Assembly (NCBI RefSeq): GCF_036013645.1
Contig: NZ_CP107869.1
Location: forward strand, 2,046,001 to 2,110,000
Direction of reading: 5' to 3'
DNA length: 64,000 nt
From: Streptomyces sp. NBC_00490
GTDB lineage: Bacteria > Actinomycetota > Actinomycetes > Streptomycetales > Streptomycetaceae
Shown piece by piece: positions 8,693-17,337 of this stretch. The notes beneath the pieces were generated by a model that was given only the letters and a program-made list of their open reading frames with translations, was not told the DNA's origin and searched no databases. Position 1 is the first letter of the stretch. Every line of letters begins with the position of its first letter. The position numbers and the translations under genes are program-made.

Positions 8693-10078
8693 ATGCCCAT
8701 CGCGACGGTGAACCCTGCGAACGGCGAGACGCTCAAGACATACGAGGCCATGGGCCCCGAGGAGATCGAGCGCAGGCTCCAGCTCGCGGAGGCCACGTTC
8801 CGCACCTACCGGACGACGCCCTTCGCCGAACGCGCCCGGCTGCTGCACCGGGCCGCCGGGCTGCTCGACGGGTTGCAGCCGGACATCGCCCGGATCATGA
8901 CCACCGAGATGGGCAAGCCGATCAAGCAGGCCCGCGCGGAGGTCGCCAAGTGCGCCAAGGCGATGCGCTGGTACGCCGAGCACGCCGAGTCGCTGCTGGC
9001 CGACGAGGTGCCGGCCGACGACGACGTCAAGGACTCGGGCGCGTCCCGGGCCCACGTGCGCTACCGCCCCCTGGGCCCGGTGCTCGCGGTGATGCCGTGG
9101 AACTTCCCGCTCTGGCAGGTGATCCGGTTCGCCGCGCCCGCGCTCATGGCCGGCAACGTCGGTCTCCTCAAGCACGCCTCCAACGTCCCCCAGACCGCCC
9201 TCTTCCTGGAGGACCTCTTCCACCAGGCCGGCTACTCGGAGGGCACCTTCCAGACCCTCCTGATCGGCTCCGCCGAGGTCGAGGAGATCCTGCGGGACGA
9301 ACGTGTCAAGGCGGCGACACTCACCGGCAGTGAGCCCGCCGGGCGGGCGGTCGCGTCGGTGTGCGGGGACATGGTGAAGAAGACCGTGCTGGAGCTCGGC
9401 GGCAGCGACCCGTACGTGGTCATGCCCTCCGCCGACATCGACCGGGCCGCCCGGATCGCGGTCACGGCACGTGTCCAGAACAACGGGCAGTCCTGCATCG
9501 CCGCCAAGCGGTTCATCGTCCACACGGACGTGTACGACGCCTTCGCCGAACGGTTCGTCGAGGGCATGAAGGCACTGAAGGTCGGCGATCCGCTGGAGGA
9601 GTCGACGGACGTCGGTCCGCTCTCGAGCGAGCGGGGGCGGGCCGATCTGGAGGAGCTCGTCGACGACGCCAGGCGCGGCGGCGCGAGCGTGCTGTGCGGC
9701 GGGGAGCGGCCCGACGGGGACGGCTGGTACTACCCGCCGACCGTGCTCGCCGACATCACCCGCGAGATGCGGATCCACCGCGAGGAGGCCTTCGGGCCGG
9801 TCGCCACGCTGTACCGCGCGGGCGACCTCGACGAGGCCCTGCTCATCGCCAACGACTCACCCTTCGGACTGAGTTCGAACGTGTGGACCCGGGACGAGGC
9901 CGAGGTCGACCGGTTCGCCCGGGATCTGGAGGCCGGCGGCGTGTTCTTCAACGGCATGACCGCCTCGCATCCGGCGTTCCCCTTCGGCGGGGTGAAGCGG
10001 TCCGGGTACGGGCGTGAGCTGTCCGGGCACGGAATCCGCGAGTTCTGCAACATCACGACGGTTTGGCACGGAGCGTGA
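8693..10078 (+). CDS. gabD: Succinate-semialdehyde dehydrogenase-type aldehyde dehydrogenase
   Basis: A 461-aa aldehyde dehydrogenase. Landmarks are VMPWNFPLWQVIRF (cofactor-binding strand), TGSEPAGRAVAS, LELGGSDPYVV (general-base Glu) and NNGQSCIAAKRFIVH (catalytic Cys). The NGMTASHPAFPFGGVKRSGYG end matches GabD/SSADH2-type enzymes, which oxidise succinate semialdehyde with NADP+ in GABA and polyamine breakdown. AGGAGG precedes the ATG. No GABA aminotransferase is adjacent, so the exact aldehyde remains an inference. Confidence 0.88.
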   Translation: MPIATVNPANGETLKTYEAMGPEEIERRLQLAEATFRTYRTTPFAERARLLHRAAGLLDGLQPDIARIMTTEMGKPIKQARAEVAKCAKAMRWYAEHAESLLADEVPADDDVKDSGASRAHVRYRPLGPVLAVMPWNFPLWQVIRFAAPALMAGNVGLLKHASNVPQTALFLEDLFHQAGYSEGTFQTLLIGSAEVEEILRDERVKAATLTGSEPAGRAVASVCGDMVKKTVLELGGSDPYVVMPSADIDRAARIAVTARVQNNGQSCIAAKRFIVHTDVYDAFAERFVEGMKALKVGDPLEESTDVGPLSSERGRADLEELVDDARRGGASVLCGGERPDGDGWYYPPTVLADITREMRIHREEAFGPVATLYRAGDLDEALLIANDSPFGLSSNVWTRDEAEVDRFARDLEAGGVFFNGMTASHPAFPFGGVKRSGYGRELSGHGIREFCNITTVWHGA

Positions 10079-10103
10079 CGCTTGCGCGGCTAACATCCCC
10101 GAT

Positions 10104-10340
10104 GTGAACCGCGAAGTGACTTTGCCTCTGATCGTCGATGACCGCGGGACCTTGCAGGTGGCTGCGGCCGATGTGAGCAAGCTTCTGCGGACCGTGGGTG
10201 GGCGGTGGCTGCATCTTGTCGAGGCCGGGGAGGACGGGCTCGACGAGGACACGGTGGCGGCGTTGACCATCGAGCTCGCGAAGCTTGCGGATCGTATCGA
10301 TGTGGCGTGCATCGCGCACAGCAGCGGGAGTGCGCCGTAG
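10104..10340 (+). CDS. Small conserved actinobacterial protein (DUF6213-like)
   Basis: A 78-aa protein beginning VNREVTLPLIVDDRG from a GTG at 10104. The longer in-frame ATG at 10014 lies inside the dehydrogenase gene and is rejected. It has no signal peptide or membrane segment. A central LHLVEAGEDGLDEDTVAAL and ELAKLADRIDVACIAH suggest a small alpha/beta fold. I recall this as a Streptomyces-conserved family (DUF6213), but that name is from memory. Function unknown. Confidence 0.6.
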   Translation: MNREVTLPLIVDDRGTLQVAAADVSKLLRTVGGRWLHLVEAGEDGLDEDTVAALTIELAKLADRIDVACIAHSSGSAP

Positions 10341-10356
10341 GGGTTCCTGTTCGCTG

Positions 10357-10412
10357 CCGGGTGCGGGTTGTCGCTGGTTGCTCGCGCAGTTCCCCGCGCC
10401 CCTTCGGGGCGC
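10357..10412 (+). repeat. Dispersed Streptomyces intergenic repeat, copy 1
   Basis: Contains TCGCGCAGTTCCCCGCGCCC (10382-10401), preceded by a GTGCGGGTT-type arm and followed by a GCGCCCC-TTC-GGGGCGC hairpin. The same 22-nt core recurs at 40151-40172. This element is common between genes in Streptomyces chromosomes (recollection). The hairpin may act as a terminator for the small gene upstream. Confidence 0.75.
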
Positions 10413-10512
10413 GTCCGGTGATCGCGCGTTTGGCGTAGTCCCGCGCGAAGTCGTCGGAGTCTCAGGTGATCGTGGACTGGACCACTCCCTGAGGTGAAGG
10501 CAGGCACGGTTC

Positions 10513-11574
10513 ATGGCGACGTTGTGCAGACCCTCGGTGTCCGTCCCGGAGTACGTGATCACGATGGAGGAGACGCTGGAGCTGGCTCGCTCCCGGCACT
10601 CCGACCATCCCCAACTGGCTCTGGCCCTCCGGCTGATCGAGAACACCGGGGTCCGCACCCGCCACATCGTGCAGCCCATCGAGGAGACGCTGAAGCACCC
10701 GGGCTTCGAGGATCGCAACAAGGTCTACGTGGCCGAGGCGAAGGCGCGGGTGCCGGCCGTGGTGCAGCGGGCGCTCGACGACGCCGGGGTTCTGACCAGC
10801 GACATCGATGTCATCATCTACGTGTCCTGCACGGGCTTCATGATGCCCTCGCTGACGGCCTGGCTGATCAACGAGATGGGCTTCGAGAGCACCACCCGGC
10901 AGCTCCCCATAGCCCAGCTGGGCTGCGCGGCCGGCGGGGCCGCGATCAACCGGGCGCACGACTTCTGCACGGCCTACCCCGAGGCCAACGCCCTCATCGT
11001 CGCCTGTGAGTTCTGCTCGCTGTGCTACCAGCCCACCGACCTCGGCATCGGGAACCTGCTCTCCAACGGGCTGTTCGGGGACGGGATCGCCGCCGCCGTG
11101 GTGCGCGGACGGGGCGGCGAGGGGATCTCGCTGGAGCGCAACGGGTCGTACCTGATCCCCAAGACCGAAGAGTGGATCATGTATGACGTCCGGGCCACCG
11201 GATTCCACTTCCAGCTGGACAAGCGGGTGCCGGCCACCATGGAGCCGCTCGCGCCCGCACTCCGGGACCTCGCGGGGCTGCACGGCTGGGACGCCGCCGA
11301 CCTGGACTTCTACATCGTCCACGCGGGCGGACCCCGAATACTCGACGACCTCAGCACGTTCCTCCAGGTCGACCCGGACGCCTTCCGCTTCAGCCGGGCC
11401 ACCCTCACCGAGTACGGCAACATCGCCAGCGCCGTCGTACTGGACGCGCTGCGCCGGCTGTTCGACGAGGGCGGCGCGCACGACCGGGCGCGCGGGCTGC
11501 TCGCCGGGTTCGGACCCGGCATCACCGCGGAAATGGCCCTGGGCCGCTGGCAGCGCTACGCAGAGACGGCATGA
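10513..11574 (+). CDS. rppA: Type III polyketide synthase, 1,3,6,8-tetrahydroxynaphthalene synthase
   Basis: A 353-aa chalcone-synthase-superfamily enzyme that condenses five malonyl-CoA into 1,3,6,8-tetrahydroxynaphthalene. All three catalytic residues are visible: Cys138 in AQLGCAAGG, His270 in YIVHAGGPRIL and Asn303 in TEYGNIAS, at the same positions I recall for S. coelicolor THNS. Cys106 (YVSCTGFMMP), which shapes starter use there, is also present. The protein ends soon after the thiolase fold, without the longer tail of the coelicolor enzyme. Its stop lies 1 bp before the P450 start, and the three-gene order matches the known pigment operon. The ribosome site is weak. Confidence 0.96.
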   Translation: MATLCRPSVSVPEYVITMEETLELARSRHSDHPQLALALRLIENTGVRTRHIVQPIEETLKHPGFEDRNKVYVAEAKARVPAVVQRALDDAGVLTSDIDVIIYVSCTGFMMPSLTAWLINEMGFESTTRQLPIAQLGCAAGGAAINRAHDFCTAYPEANALIVACEFCSLCYQPTDLGIGNLLSNGLFGDGIAAAVVRGRGGEGISLERNGSYLIPKTEEWIMYDVRATGFHFQLDKRVPATMEPLAPALRDLAGLHGWDAADLDFYIVHAGGPRILDDLSTFLQVDPDAFRFSRATLTEYGNIASAVVLDALRRLFDEGGAHDRARGLLAGFGPGITAEMALGRWQRYAETA

Positions 11575-11575
11575 C

Positions 11576-12793
11576 ATGACCGAAGAGACGATCACCGAGA
11601 TCCTGCCCCCCATCCGGCACTGGCCCGCGCTCGACCTGAACGGCGTGGACTTCGACCCGGTGCTCACCGAGCTGATGCGTGAGGGCCCCGTCACCCGGAT
11701 CCAGCTGCCCAACGGCGAGGGCTGGGCCTGGCTGGTCACCCGGTACGAGGACGTACGGATGGTGACCAACGACCCCCGCTTCAGCCGCGAGGCCGTCATG
11801 GACCAGCCCGAGGTCACCCGGCTCGCCCCGCACTTCATCCCGGCCCGCGGCGCGGTGGGCTTCCTGGACCCGCCGGACCACACCCGGCTGCGCCGCTCGG
11901 TGGCCGCCGCGTTCACCGCGAAGGGCGTGGAGCGGATCCGCGAGAGATCCCGGCGGATGCTGGACGAACTGGTCGACGAACTGCTGCAGGACGGTCCGCC
12001 GGCCGATCTGACGGCCACCGTCCTGACGCCGTTCCCCATCGCGGTGATCTGCGAGCTGATGGGCGTCCCGGCCGCCGACCGGCACGGCATGCACACCTGG
12101 ACCCAGCTGATCCTGTCCTCCTCGCACGGCAAGAACGTCAGCGAGAAGGCCAGGAACGAGATGGGCGCCTACTTCGCCGACCTCATCGGGCTCCGGGAGG
12201 GCAGCACCGGCGAGGACGTGGCGTCCCTGCTCGGGGCGGCCGTGGGGCGCGGTGAGGTGACCCTGGAGGAGGCGGTGGGCCTCGCGGTCCTGCTCCAGAT
12301 CGGCGGCGAGGCGGTGACCAACAACAGCGGCCAGATGTTCTACCTGCTGCTCACCCGCCCGGACCTCGCCGACCGGCTGCGCACCGAACCGGACATCCGC
12401 CCCCGGGCCATCGACGAACTGCTGCGCTACATCCCGCACCGCAACGCGGTCGGTCTGTCCCGGATCGCCCTGGAGGACGTCGGGATCCAGGGCGTACGGA
12501 TCCGGGCGGGCGACGCGGTCTACGTGTCGTACCTGTCCGCGAACCGCGACCCGGGTGTCTTCCCCTACCCGGAGACGATCGACTTCTCCCGCAGCCCCAA
12601 CCCCCATGTGTCCTTCGGCTTCGGCCCGCACTACTGCCCCGGCGGCATGCTGGCCCGGCTGGAGTCCGAGCTGCTGGTCGACGCTCTGCTGGACCGTCTT
12701 CCGGGTCTGAGGCTGGCGGTGCCGCAGGAACAGGTGCCCTTCAGGAAGGGCGCGTTGATCCGTGGTCCCGAGTCCCTCCCGGTGACGTGGTGA
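11576..12793 (+). CDS. Cytochrome P450, CYP158A2-like flaviolin-coupling enzyme
   Basis: A 405-aa P450 with the haem loop FGFGPHYCPGG (ligand Cys354), the ERR-type region RAIDELLRYIP, and the I-helix stretch LLQIGGEAVTNNSG. The helix has GEAVT rather than the usual AGxxT, as in CYP158A2. That enzyme couples flaviolin into dimers and trimers that form a UV-protective red-brown pigment. The start is 1 bp after the rppA stop (TGACATG). The stop overlaps the cupin start by a few bases, so rppA, P450 and cupin are coupled. Near-identity to recalled CYP158A2 motifs makes the assignment firm. Confidence 0.94.
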   Translation: MTEETITEILPPIRHWPALDLNGVDFDPVLTELMREGPVTRIQLPNGEGWAWLVTRYEDVRMVTNDPRFSREAVMDQPEVTRLAPHFIPARGAVGFLDPPDHTRLRRSVAAAFTAKGVERIRERSRRMLDELVDELLQDGPPADLTATVLTPFPIAVICELMGVPAADRHGMHTWTQLILSSSHGKNVSEKARNEMGAYFADLIGLREGSTGEDVASLLGAAVGRGEVTLEEAVGLAVLLQIGGEAVTNNSGQMFYLLLTRPDLADRLRTEPDIRPRAIDELLRYIPHRNAVGLSRIALEDVGIQGVRIRAGDAVYVSYLSANRDPGVFPYPETIDFSRSPNPHVSFGFGPHYCPGGMLARLESELLVDALLDRLPGLRLAVPQEQVPFRKGALIRGPESLPVTW

Positions 12794-13311
12794 CGGCTAC
12801 CGAAGGGCTCCTGGTGCCGCCGGGGCACGGCCGGGTCGTCCGGGCCCCGGCCCAGCACGTGACCTTCAAGGTGACGGGCTCGCACTCCCGGACGGCGTCC
12901 ACCTTCGAGGTGATCGTGCCGCCCGGCTTCGATGTGGGCGCCCATGTGCACACCCGCAGCGAGGAGTTGTTCTACGTCCTCGAAGGCGAGCTGGACGTCC
13001 TCGCCTTCGAGCCGCTGATCCGCACCCCCGACAACTGGCAGCGCTGGGAGTCGAGTTCGGGCAGCCGGGTGGTGCGCGCGACGCCGGGGACGGTCGTCGT
13101 CGTACCGCCCGGCTGCCCTCACGCGTTCGCGAACCCGACGGACTCCCCCGCCAAGATGTTCTTCCAGGCGTCCCCGCCGCCGGACCACGAGCGGTACTTC
13201 GAGGAGCTCCTGGAGATCCTCGGCGACGGGGGCCCGCCGGACGACGCGGCGATCGAGGAACTGCGCGGACGGTACGACATCGAGCAGCTGACGCCGCTGA
13301 AACACCGTTGA
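12787..13311 (+). CDS. momA: Cupin monooxygenase, MomA-like (THN to flaviolin)
   Basis: A 174-aa single-domain cupin: FEVIVPPGFDVGAHVHTRSEELFYVLEGELDVL carries the H-x-H/E metal site of motif 1, and GTVVVVPPGCPHAFANP is motif 2. Cupins in this position oxidise THN to flaviolin in other streptomycetes (MomA; family knowledge), supplying the P450 substrate. Two tandem GTG starts exist, at 12787 and 12790. The second gives a GTGA overlap with the P450 stop and may be the true one. Confidence 0.85.
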   Translation: MVTATEGLLVPPGHGRVVRAPAQHVTFKVTGSHSRTASTFEVIVPPGFDVGAHVHTRSEELFYVLEGELDVLAFEPLIRTPDNWQRWESSSGSRVVRATPGTVVVVPPGCPHAFANPTDSPAKMFFQASPPPDHERYFEELLEILGDGGPPDDAAIEELRGRYDIEQLTPLKHR

Positions 13312-13335
13312 CACGGTGGGAGTTGAGGCTACGAT
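13308..13335 (+). promoter_or_regulatory. Candidate sigma-HrdB-type promoter for the MoxR set
   Basis: TTGACA (13308-13313), 16 bp, then TACGAT (13330-13335), about 63 bp before the start at 13399. The -35 box overlaps the momA stop. This suggests the 13399-17302 genes are transcribed independently of the pigment operon. Confidence 0.55.
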
Positions 13336-13398
13336 CGGCTCGATGACCATTCACTCCGTTCACAGATTGGGGGACCCGTCCGCGCAAGGTGAGTGCTG

Positions 13399-14781
13399 AT
13401 GCTCACTTCGCCCGTGACCGGGGATTCCCGCCTTTCCTTCTGGCTGCGCGTGCGCGAGTTCGCCGTGCCGCCGTCCATGATCGAGACCGCGACCGCTCGT
13501 CGCCTCGCCGGTGACTGGGGCGGTGCCTGTGCCGCCGCGGGGTTCGATGTCGATGTCCAGCCGCGTACCGTGGCGCGCGTCCATGGCGCGGAACTCGCCG
13601 CCCGGGTCCGGGCCGATCTCCGCCATCTGGCTCCCGATCTGCTGCGCTGGCACATGCCGAGGATCGCTCCCGACGGGCTGCTGCGCCCGGGCGTGACCCT
13701 CACGCTGGCCCGCTACGACCGTGCCGGCGAGCGTCCGGTACACCTCGTGGTGCGGACCCCGCCCGCCTGGGCGGATGCCGGGCAGCGGATCAGTCTCGCG
13801 CTGTGGGACGGCTCGCCCGGCTCCGGGGCCGGTGGTGGCCGCCATCCGCATCCCCCGCCCCACCGGCGCTACCGGCTCGACCTGCACCGTCATCTGTGGG
13901 ACGCGCGCAGGGCCGATGAGCTGCGGGTCCGCTCAGGAGTCGACGACCCTCCCGTCACGGATCCGGCCGTCCTGCGGCTGGTTCCGACGGGGCGCCGCTG
14001 TGCCGTCGACAGGTGGGCTGCCGAGGCCGCGATCCTGCTCCGCGCCGAGGGCCGTTCCGGCGGTCGCGTGGTCGTGCGGTGCGGGGCCCGGCAGCGGCTG
14101 GCCCTCGACCTGGCCGCCGACCGGGACGGGCCGCCGCCGCCGGTGATGCGGATCACCGAGGCGTCCCGATCTGCCGGGGCCTCCGCGCTGCCGGTGCTGC
14201 CCGACGCGGCGACCTGGGTACTGCCCGACCTGGAGTTGCTGCGCGCCGGTGCGATCGAGGCCGGGCGGCTGCATCCGCTGGTCGCCCCCGCCCTCGTACC
14301 GGGACATGTGCCGGATGCCGCGGGCGCGGCGCCGGATCCGGCGGGACGGCCCCGGCTCGTCGACTGCCGGGGCGCCCTGCACCGGATCGGCCTGGTCGAC
14401 GGGGTGCTGGCCCCGCTGGACCACGATCCGGACGAGGTCCGGCGGGAGGAACTGCTGGCCGCGCTGAGCGGCACGCCGTTGCCCTGTCTGCGGGTCATAG
14501 ACGAGACGCACCGGCATCCGGAGTGCCTCGACGACGTCCGTGGACGCCTCGCCCACGGGGACGTCTCCGGTGCGCTGGCCGTCGTGGAGGGGCTGCTCGG
14601 CCCCGACGCGGTGCTGCGCGGCGGTGCGCTGCGGGACGAGCTGGAGGCGGCCGCACAACAGCGGATCGTCTACGGGCTGTTCAGGGCCGGCCTCATCGGC
14701 CCCGGGCCCCGTCGCCTCCCCCAGGACGAGCCTCGTCCGCGCGCCCATCGCTCGCACCCGCGCCTCGCCACCCGCGGCTGA
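13399..14781 (+). CDS. Uncharacterised protein, first gene of a MoxR/vWA set (460 aa)
   Basis: I do not recognise this family. The protein is soluble, with no signal peptide or membrane segment, and rich in Arg, Asp and Ala. It has a conserved-looking N-terminal half (RLAGDWGGACAAAGFDVD and APDLLRWHMPRI), a His/Pro-rich linker (GGGRHPHPPPHRRYR, about residue 155), and a C-terminal helical half. The ATG at 13399 is chosen because AAGGTGAG lies just upstream. It is followed 65 bp later by the MoxR-type ATPase, so it is probably an adaptor or substrate-recognition partner of that ATPase (inference). Confidence 0.75.
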   Translation: MLTSPVTGDSRLSFWLRVREFAVPPSMIETATARRLAGDWGGACAAAGFDVDVQPRTVARVHGAELAARVRADLRHLAPDLLRWHMPRIAPDGLLRPGVTLTLARYDRAGERPVHLVVRTPPAWADAGQRISLALWDGSPGSGAGGGRHPHPPPHRRYRLDLHRHLWDARRADELRVRSGVDDPPVTDPAVLRLVPTGRRCAVDRWAAEAAILLRAEGRSGGRVVVRCGARQRLALDLAADRDGPPPPVMRITEASRSAGASALPVLPDAATWVLPDLELLRAGAIEAGRLHPLVAPALVPGHVPDAAGAAPDPAGRPRLVDCRGALHRIGLVDGVLAPLDHDPDEVRREELLAALSGTPLPCLRVIDETHRHPECLDDVRGRLAHGDVSGALAVVEGLLGPDAVLRGGALRDELEAAAQQRIVYGLFRAGLIGPGPRRLPQDEPRPRAHRSHPRLATRG

Positions 14782-14846
14782 CCGTCGTACCCCCTTCCTC
14801 GCACCGCCTTTCTCGCACCTCTCCCTGCCACCCAAGGTGATGACCT

Positions 14847-16073
14847 ATGACCACTTGCGCTCCCGTCTCCCAACTCGACGTCGCCAGTGACCTGTTGACC
14901 CTGCTGCGCGACACCACCACCGAGCCGCGCCCCGACATCCAGCTGGAGGCCCTGACCCTGGCCGTGGCCGCGGATCTGCCCGTGCTGCTGTGGGGCGAGC
15001 CCGGCATCGGCAAGACCGCGGCCCTGACCCAGCTCGCCACGGCCCTGGACCTGCCGCTGACCACCGTGATCGCCAGCGTGCACGAGCCCTCCGACTTCTC
15101 GGGGCTGCCCGTCGTGGGCGACGACCCCGCGGAACAGGGCGTCCCCATGGCCCCGCCGGACTGGGCCGTACGCCTGGTCCGGGCCGGCCGGGGCCTGCTC
15201 TTCCTGGACGAGCTGTCCACCGCGCCGCCCGCCGTGCAGGCCGCCCTGCTCCGGCTGGTGCTGGAGCGGCGGATCGGCGCCCTTCGACTGCCGCCCGGGG
15301 TCCGGATCGTGGCCGCCGCCAACCCGCGCTCCTCGGCGGCCGACGGCTGGGAGCTGAGCCCGCCGCTGGCCAACCGGTTCGTGCATCTGCAGTGGACCCA
15401 CGACCACGAGGTCGTCGTACGCGGTCTCGGCGGGACCTGGCCCCGGGCGACGCTGCCTCGGCTCGCCCCGGAGAAGCTGCCGGAGGCCGTGGACTTCGCA
15501 CGGCGTGCGGTGTGCGGGCTGCTCGCCGCCCGCCCCGCGCTCGTGCACCGGCTGCCGAACAGCGAGACCCGCCGGGGCGGCCCCTGGCCCTCGCCCCGCA
15601 GCTGGGACATGACGCTGAGCCTGATCGCCTTCGCGACCGCGGCCGGTTCCTCCCGGGATGTGCTGTCCCTGCTGGTCCGGGGGACCGTGGGCGACGGGCC
15701 GGGGCTCGAACTGCTGGCGAGCGTCGACCGGATGGATCTGCCCGACCCCGAACTGCTGCTCGCCGATCCGACGGGGGCGATGCTGCCCGAGCGGGGCGAT
15801 CTGCGCCAGGCCGCGCTCGACGGGGTGGTGGCGGCGGTCCGCGCACGGCCGGACCGGGCCCGCTGGGACGCCGCGTGGGCGCTGCTGGTGCGCGCGGTGG
15901 AGACCGGGGCGCCGGACCTGGTGGTCGTGCCCGCGAGCACGCTCGCCTCGCTGCGGCAGGAGGACTGGGACGTGCCTGCGTCGATCGAGCAGCTCGCCGG
16001 GGTGGTGACCCTGTCCCGGCGGGCCGACGAGGCGGCGTCGCGCGCCAAGGCCGCGGTGAGGGCGGGTCGTTGA
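14847..16073 (+). CDS. MoxR-like AAA+ ATPase
   Basis: A 408-aa AAA+ protein of the MoxR/dynein-related type. Walker A is WGEPGIGKTAAL (about residue 49) and Walker B is LLFLDELST (about 113). AANPRSSAADGWELSPPLANRF supplies sensor 1 and the arginine-finger region. MoxR ATPases act as chaperones that remodel or load cofactors into partner proteins, usually vWA-domain proteins. The stop overlaps the following DUF2201/vWA gene by 4 nt (TTGA), direct evidence of a coupled ATPase-vWA pair. Confidence 0.9.
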   Translation: MTTCAPVSQLDVASDLLTLLRDTTTEPRPDIQLEALTLAVAADLPVLLWGEPGIGKTAALTQLATALDLPLTTVIASVHEPSDFSGLPVVGDDPAEQGVPMAPPDWAVRLVRAGRGLLFLDELSTAPPAVQAALLRLVLERRIGALRLPPGVRIVAAANPRSSAADGWELSPPLANRFVHLQWTHDHEVVVRGLGGTWPRATLPRLAPEKLPEAVDFARRAVCGLLAARPALVHRLPNSETRRGGPWPSPRSWDMTLSLIAFATAAGSSRDVLSLLVRGTVGDGPGLELLASVDRMDLPDPELLLADPTGAMLPERGDLRQAALDGVVAAVRARPDRARWDAAWALLVRAVETGAPDLVVVPASTLASLRQEDWDVPASIEQLAGVVTLSRRADEAASRAKAAVRAGR

Positions 16074-17302
16074 GCGGGGACGCGCGCGGGGCGCTGGACC
16101 TCGACAAGCTCTTCGCGGCCCGGCTCCAGGCCGCGCGGGCCCGGCCCTATCTCGCGACGGCCCTGTTCGCCCTGCACACCGTCGCGTCAGCACGGGTGCC
16201 GACCATGGCCGTCGACCGGCACTGGCGGTGCTATGTCTCACCGGGGTTCGTGGACCGGACACCCGTCGAGGAGCTGGCCGGGGTGTGGGTGCACGAGGTG
16301 TCGCACCTGCTGCGCGACCATCACGGGCGCGGGGACCGGGTGGCCCGGGAACGCGGGCTGACCGGAGCCGGGGAACGGCTGCGGATGAACATCGCCGCGG
16401 ACTGCGAGATCAACGACGACGCCTTCGGCGACGGCCTGGTCCCGCCCGAGGGCGCGGTCCGCCCGGAGTCCCTGCGACTGCCCGCCGGACAGCTCATGGA
16501 GGACTACCTGCGCCAGTTCCGGCTCGGGCCGTTGACGCAGGATCTCTCCTGGCTGGACTGCGGCAGCGGCGCCGACGGACTGGACCGGGAGTGGGACCTG
16601 GGGCCGAAGGGCGCGCACGGCCTGAGCGAGCAGGAACGGGACGCGGTCCGGTTCCGGGTGGCCCAGGGCATCACCGCGCGTCCGGGGACGACCCCGCAGG
16701 GCTGGCAGCGGTGGGCGGAGGACGCGTTCCATCCGCCGCAGCAGTGGCGGGAGTTGCTGGGCGCGGCGGTCCGCTCGGCGGCATCAGGGCCCGGCGTGGG
16801 CGAGGACTACACGTACGGCCGCCCTTCGCGGCGCTCGGCCTCCGTGCCCGGTGCCGTGCTGCCGAGCCTGCGGCGCAGACCGCCCCGGGTCTGCGTGGTG
16901 ATCGACACGTCCGGGTCGGTCAGCGATGCCGAGCTGGGCAGTGCGCTGCTGGAGGTCGCCGCCATCGCGCGTGCCGTGGGCGGCCGACGGGACCTGGTCT
17001 CGGTGCTGCCGTGCGACGCGGCGGCCCAGTTCATCCATCCGCTCTGCCGCGGCGAGGGCATCCCGCTGACGGGCGGCGGGGGCACGGATCTGCGGACGGG
17101 CTTCGCCAGGGCACTGCGGGCGCGTCCCAGGCCCGATGTCGTGGTGGTCCTGACGGACGGCCAGACACCCTGGCCGGACACCCGGCCACCGTGCCGGACG
17201 GTGGTGGGACTCTTCCCGCGGTCCGCTTCGTGGGACGAGGACGATCCCGACTACGTGCCGGACTCCCCGCCCGACTGGGCCCGGGTGGTGGAGATCGGGT
17301 AG
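16070..17302 (+). CDS. DUF2201/vWA putative metallopeptidase
   Basis: A 410-aa protein read from a TTG that overlaps the ATPase stop; no other in-frame start is close. The N-terminal part has WVHEVSHLLRDHH, an HExxH-type zinc motif, and IAADCEINDD, typical of the DUF2201 putative metallopeptidase domain. The C-terminal part is a von Willebrand A-like domain with the MIDAS motif DTSGSVSDAE, then TGGGGTDLR and VVVLTDGQ. Peptidase activity is predicted but unproven for this family. With the MoxR ATPase it probably forms an ATP-driven module acting on an unknown target. Confidence 0.88.
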   Translation: MSGDARGALDLDKLFAARLQAARARPYLATALFALHTVASARVPTMAVDRHWRCYVSPGFVDRTPVEELAGVWVHEVSHLLRDHHGRGDRVARERGLTGAGERLRMNIAADCEINDDAFGDGLVPPEGAVRPESLRLPAGQLMEDYLRQFRLGPLTQDLSWLDCGSGADGLDREWDLGPKGAHGLSEQERDAVRFRVAQGITARPGTTPQGWQRWAEDAFHPPQQWRELLGAAVRSAASGPGVGEDYTYGRPSRRSASVPGAVLPSLRRRPPRVCVVIDTSGSVSDAELGSALLEVAAIARAVGGRRDLVSVLPCDAAAQFIHPLCRGEGIPLTGGGGTDLRTGFARALRARPRPDVVVVLTDGQTPWPDTRPPCRTVVGLFPRSASWDEDDPDYVPDSPPDWARVVEIG

Positions 17303-17329
17303 GGGCGCCGGCTGCCGTGCCGGCGCCCC
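17302..17329. terminator. Bidirectional terminator hairpin
   Basis: GGGGCGCCGGC / GCCGGCGCCCC with a 6-nt loop (TGCCGT), between the convergent stops of the vWA gene and the acyl-CoA dehydrogenase. No T tract, as is common in Streptomyces. Confidence 0.7.
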
Positions 17330-17337
17330 CGCCGGCG

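Noticed and set aside
6476..9778. Very long open minus-strand frame (1100 codons) antisense to the flavoprotein, ligase, Nudix and dehydrogenase genes
   Set aside because: Composition is Arg/Gly/Pro/His-rich with no family motif; such frames arise opposite real high-GC3 genes, and the sense genes have complete catalytic motifs.
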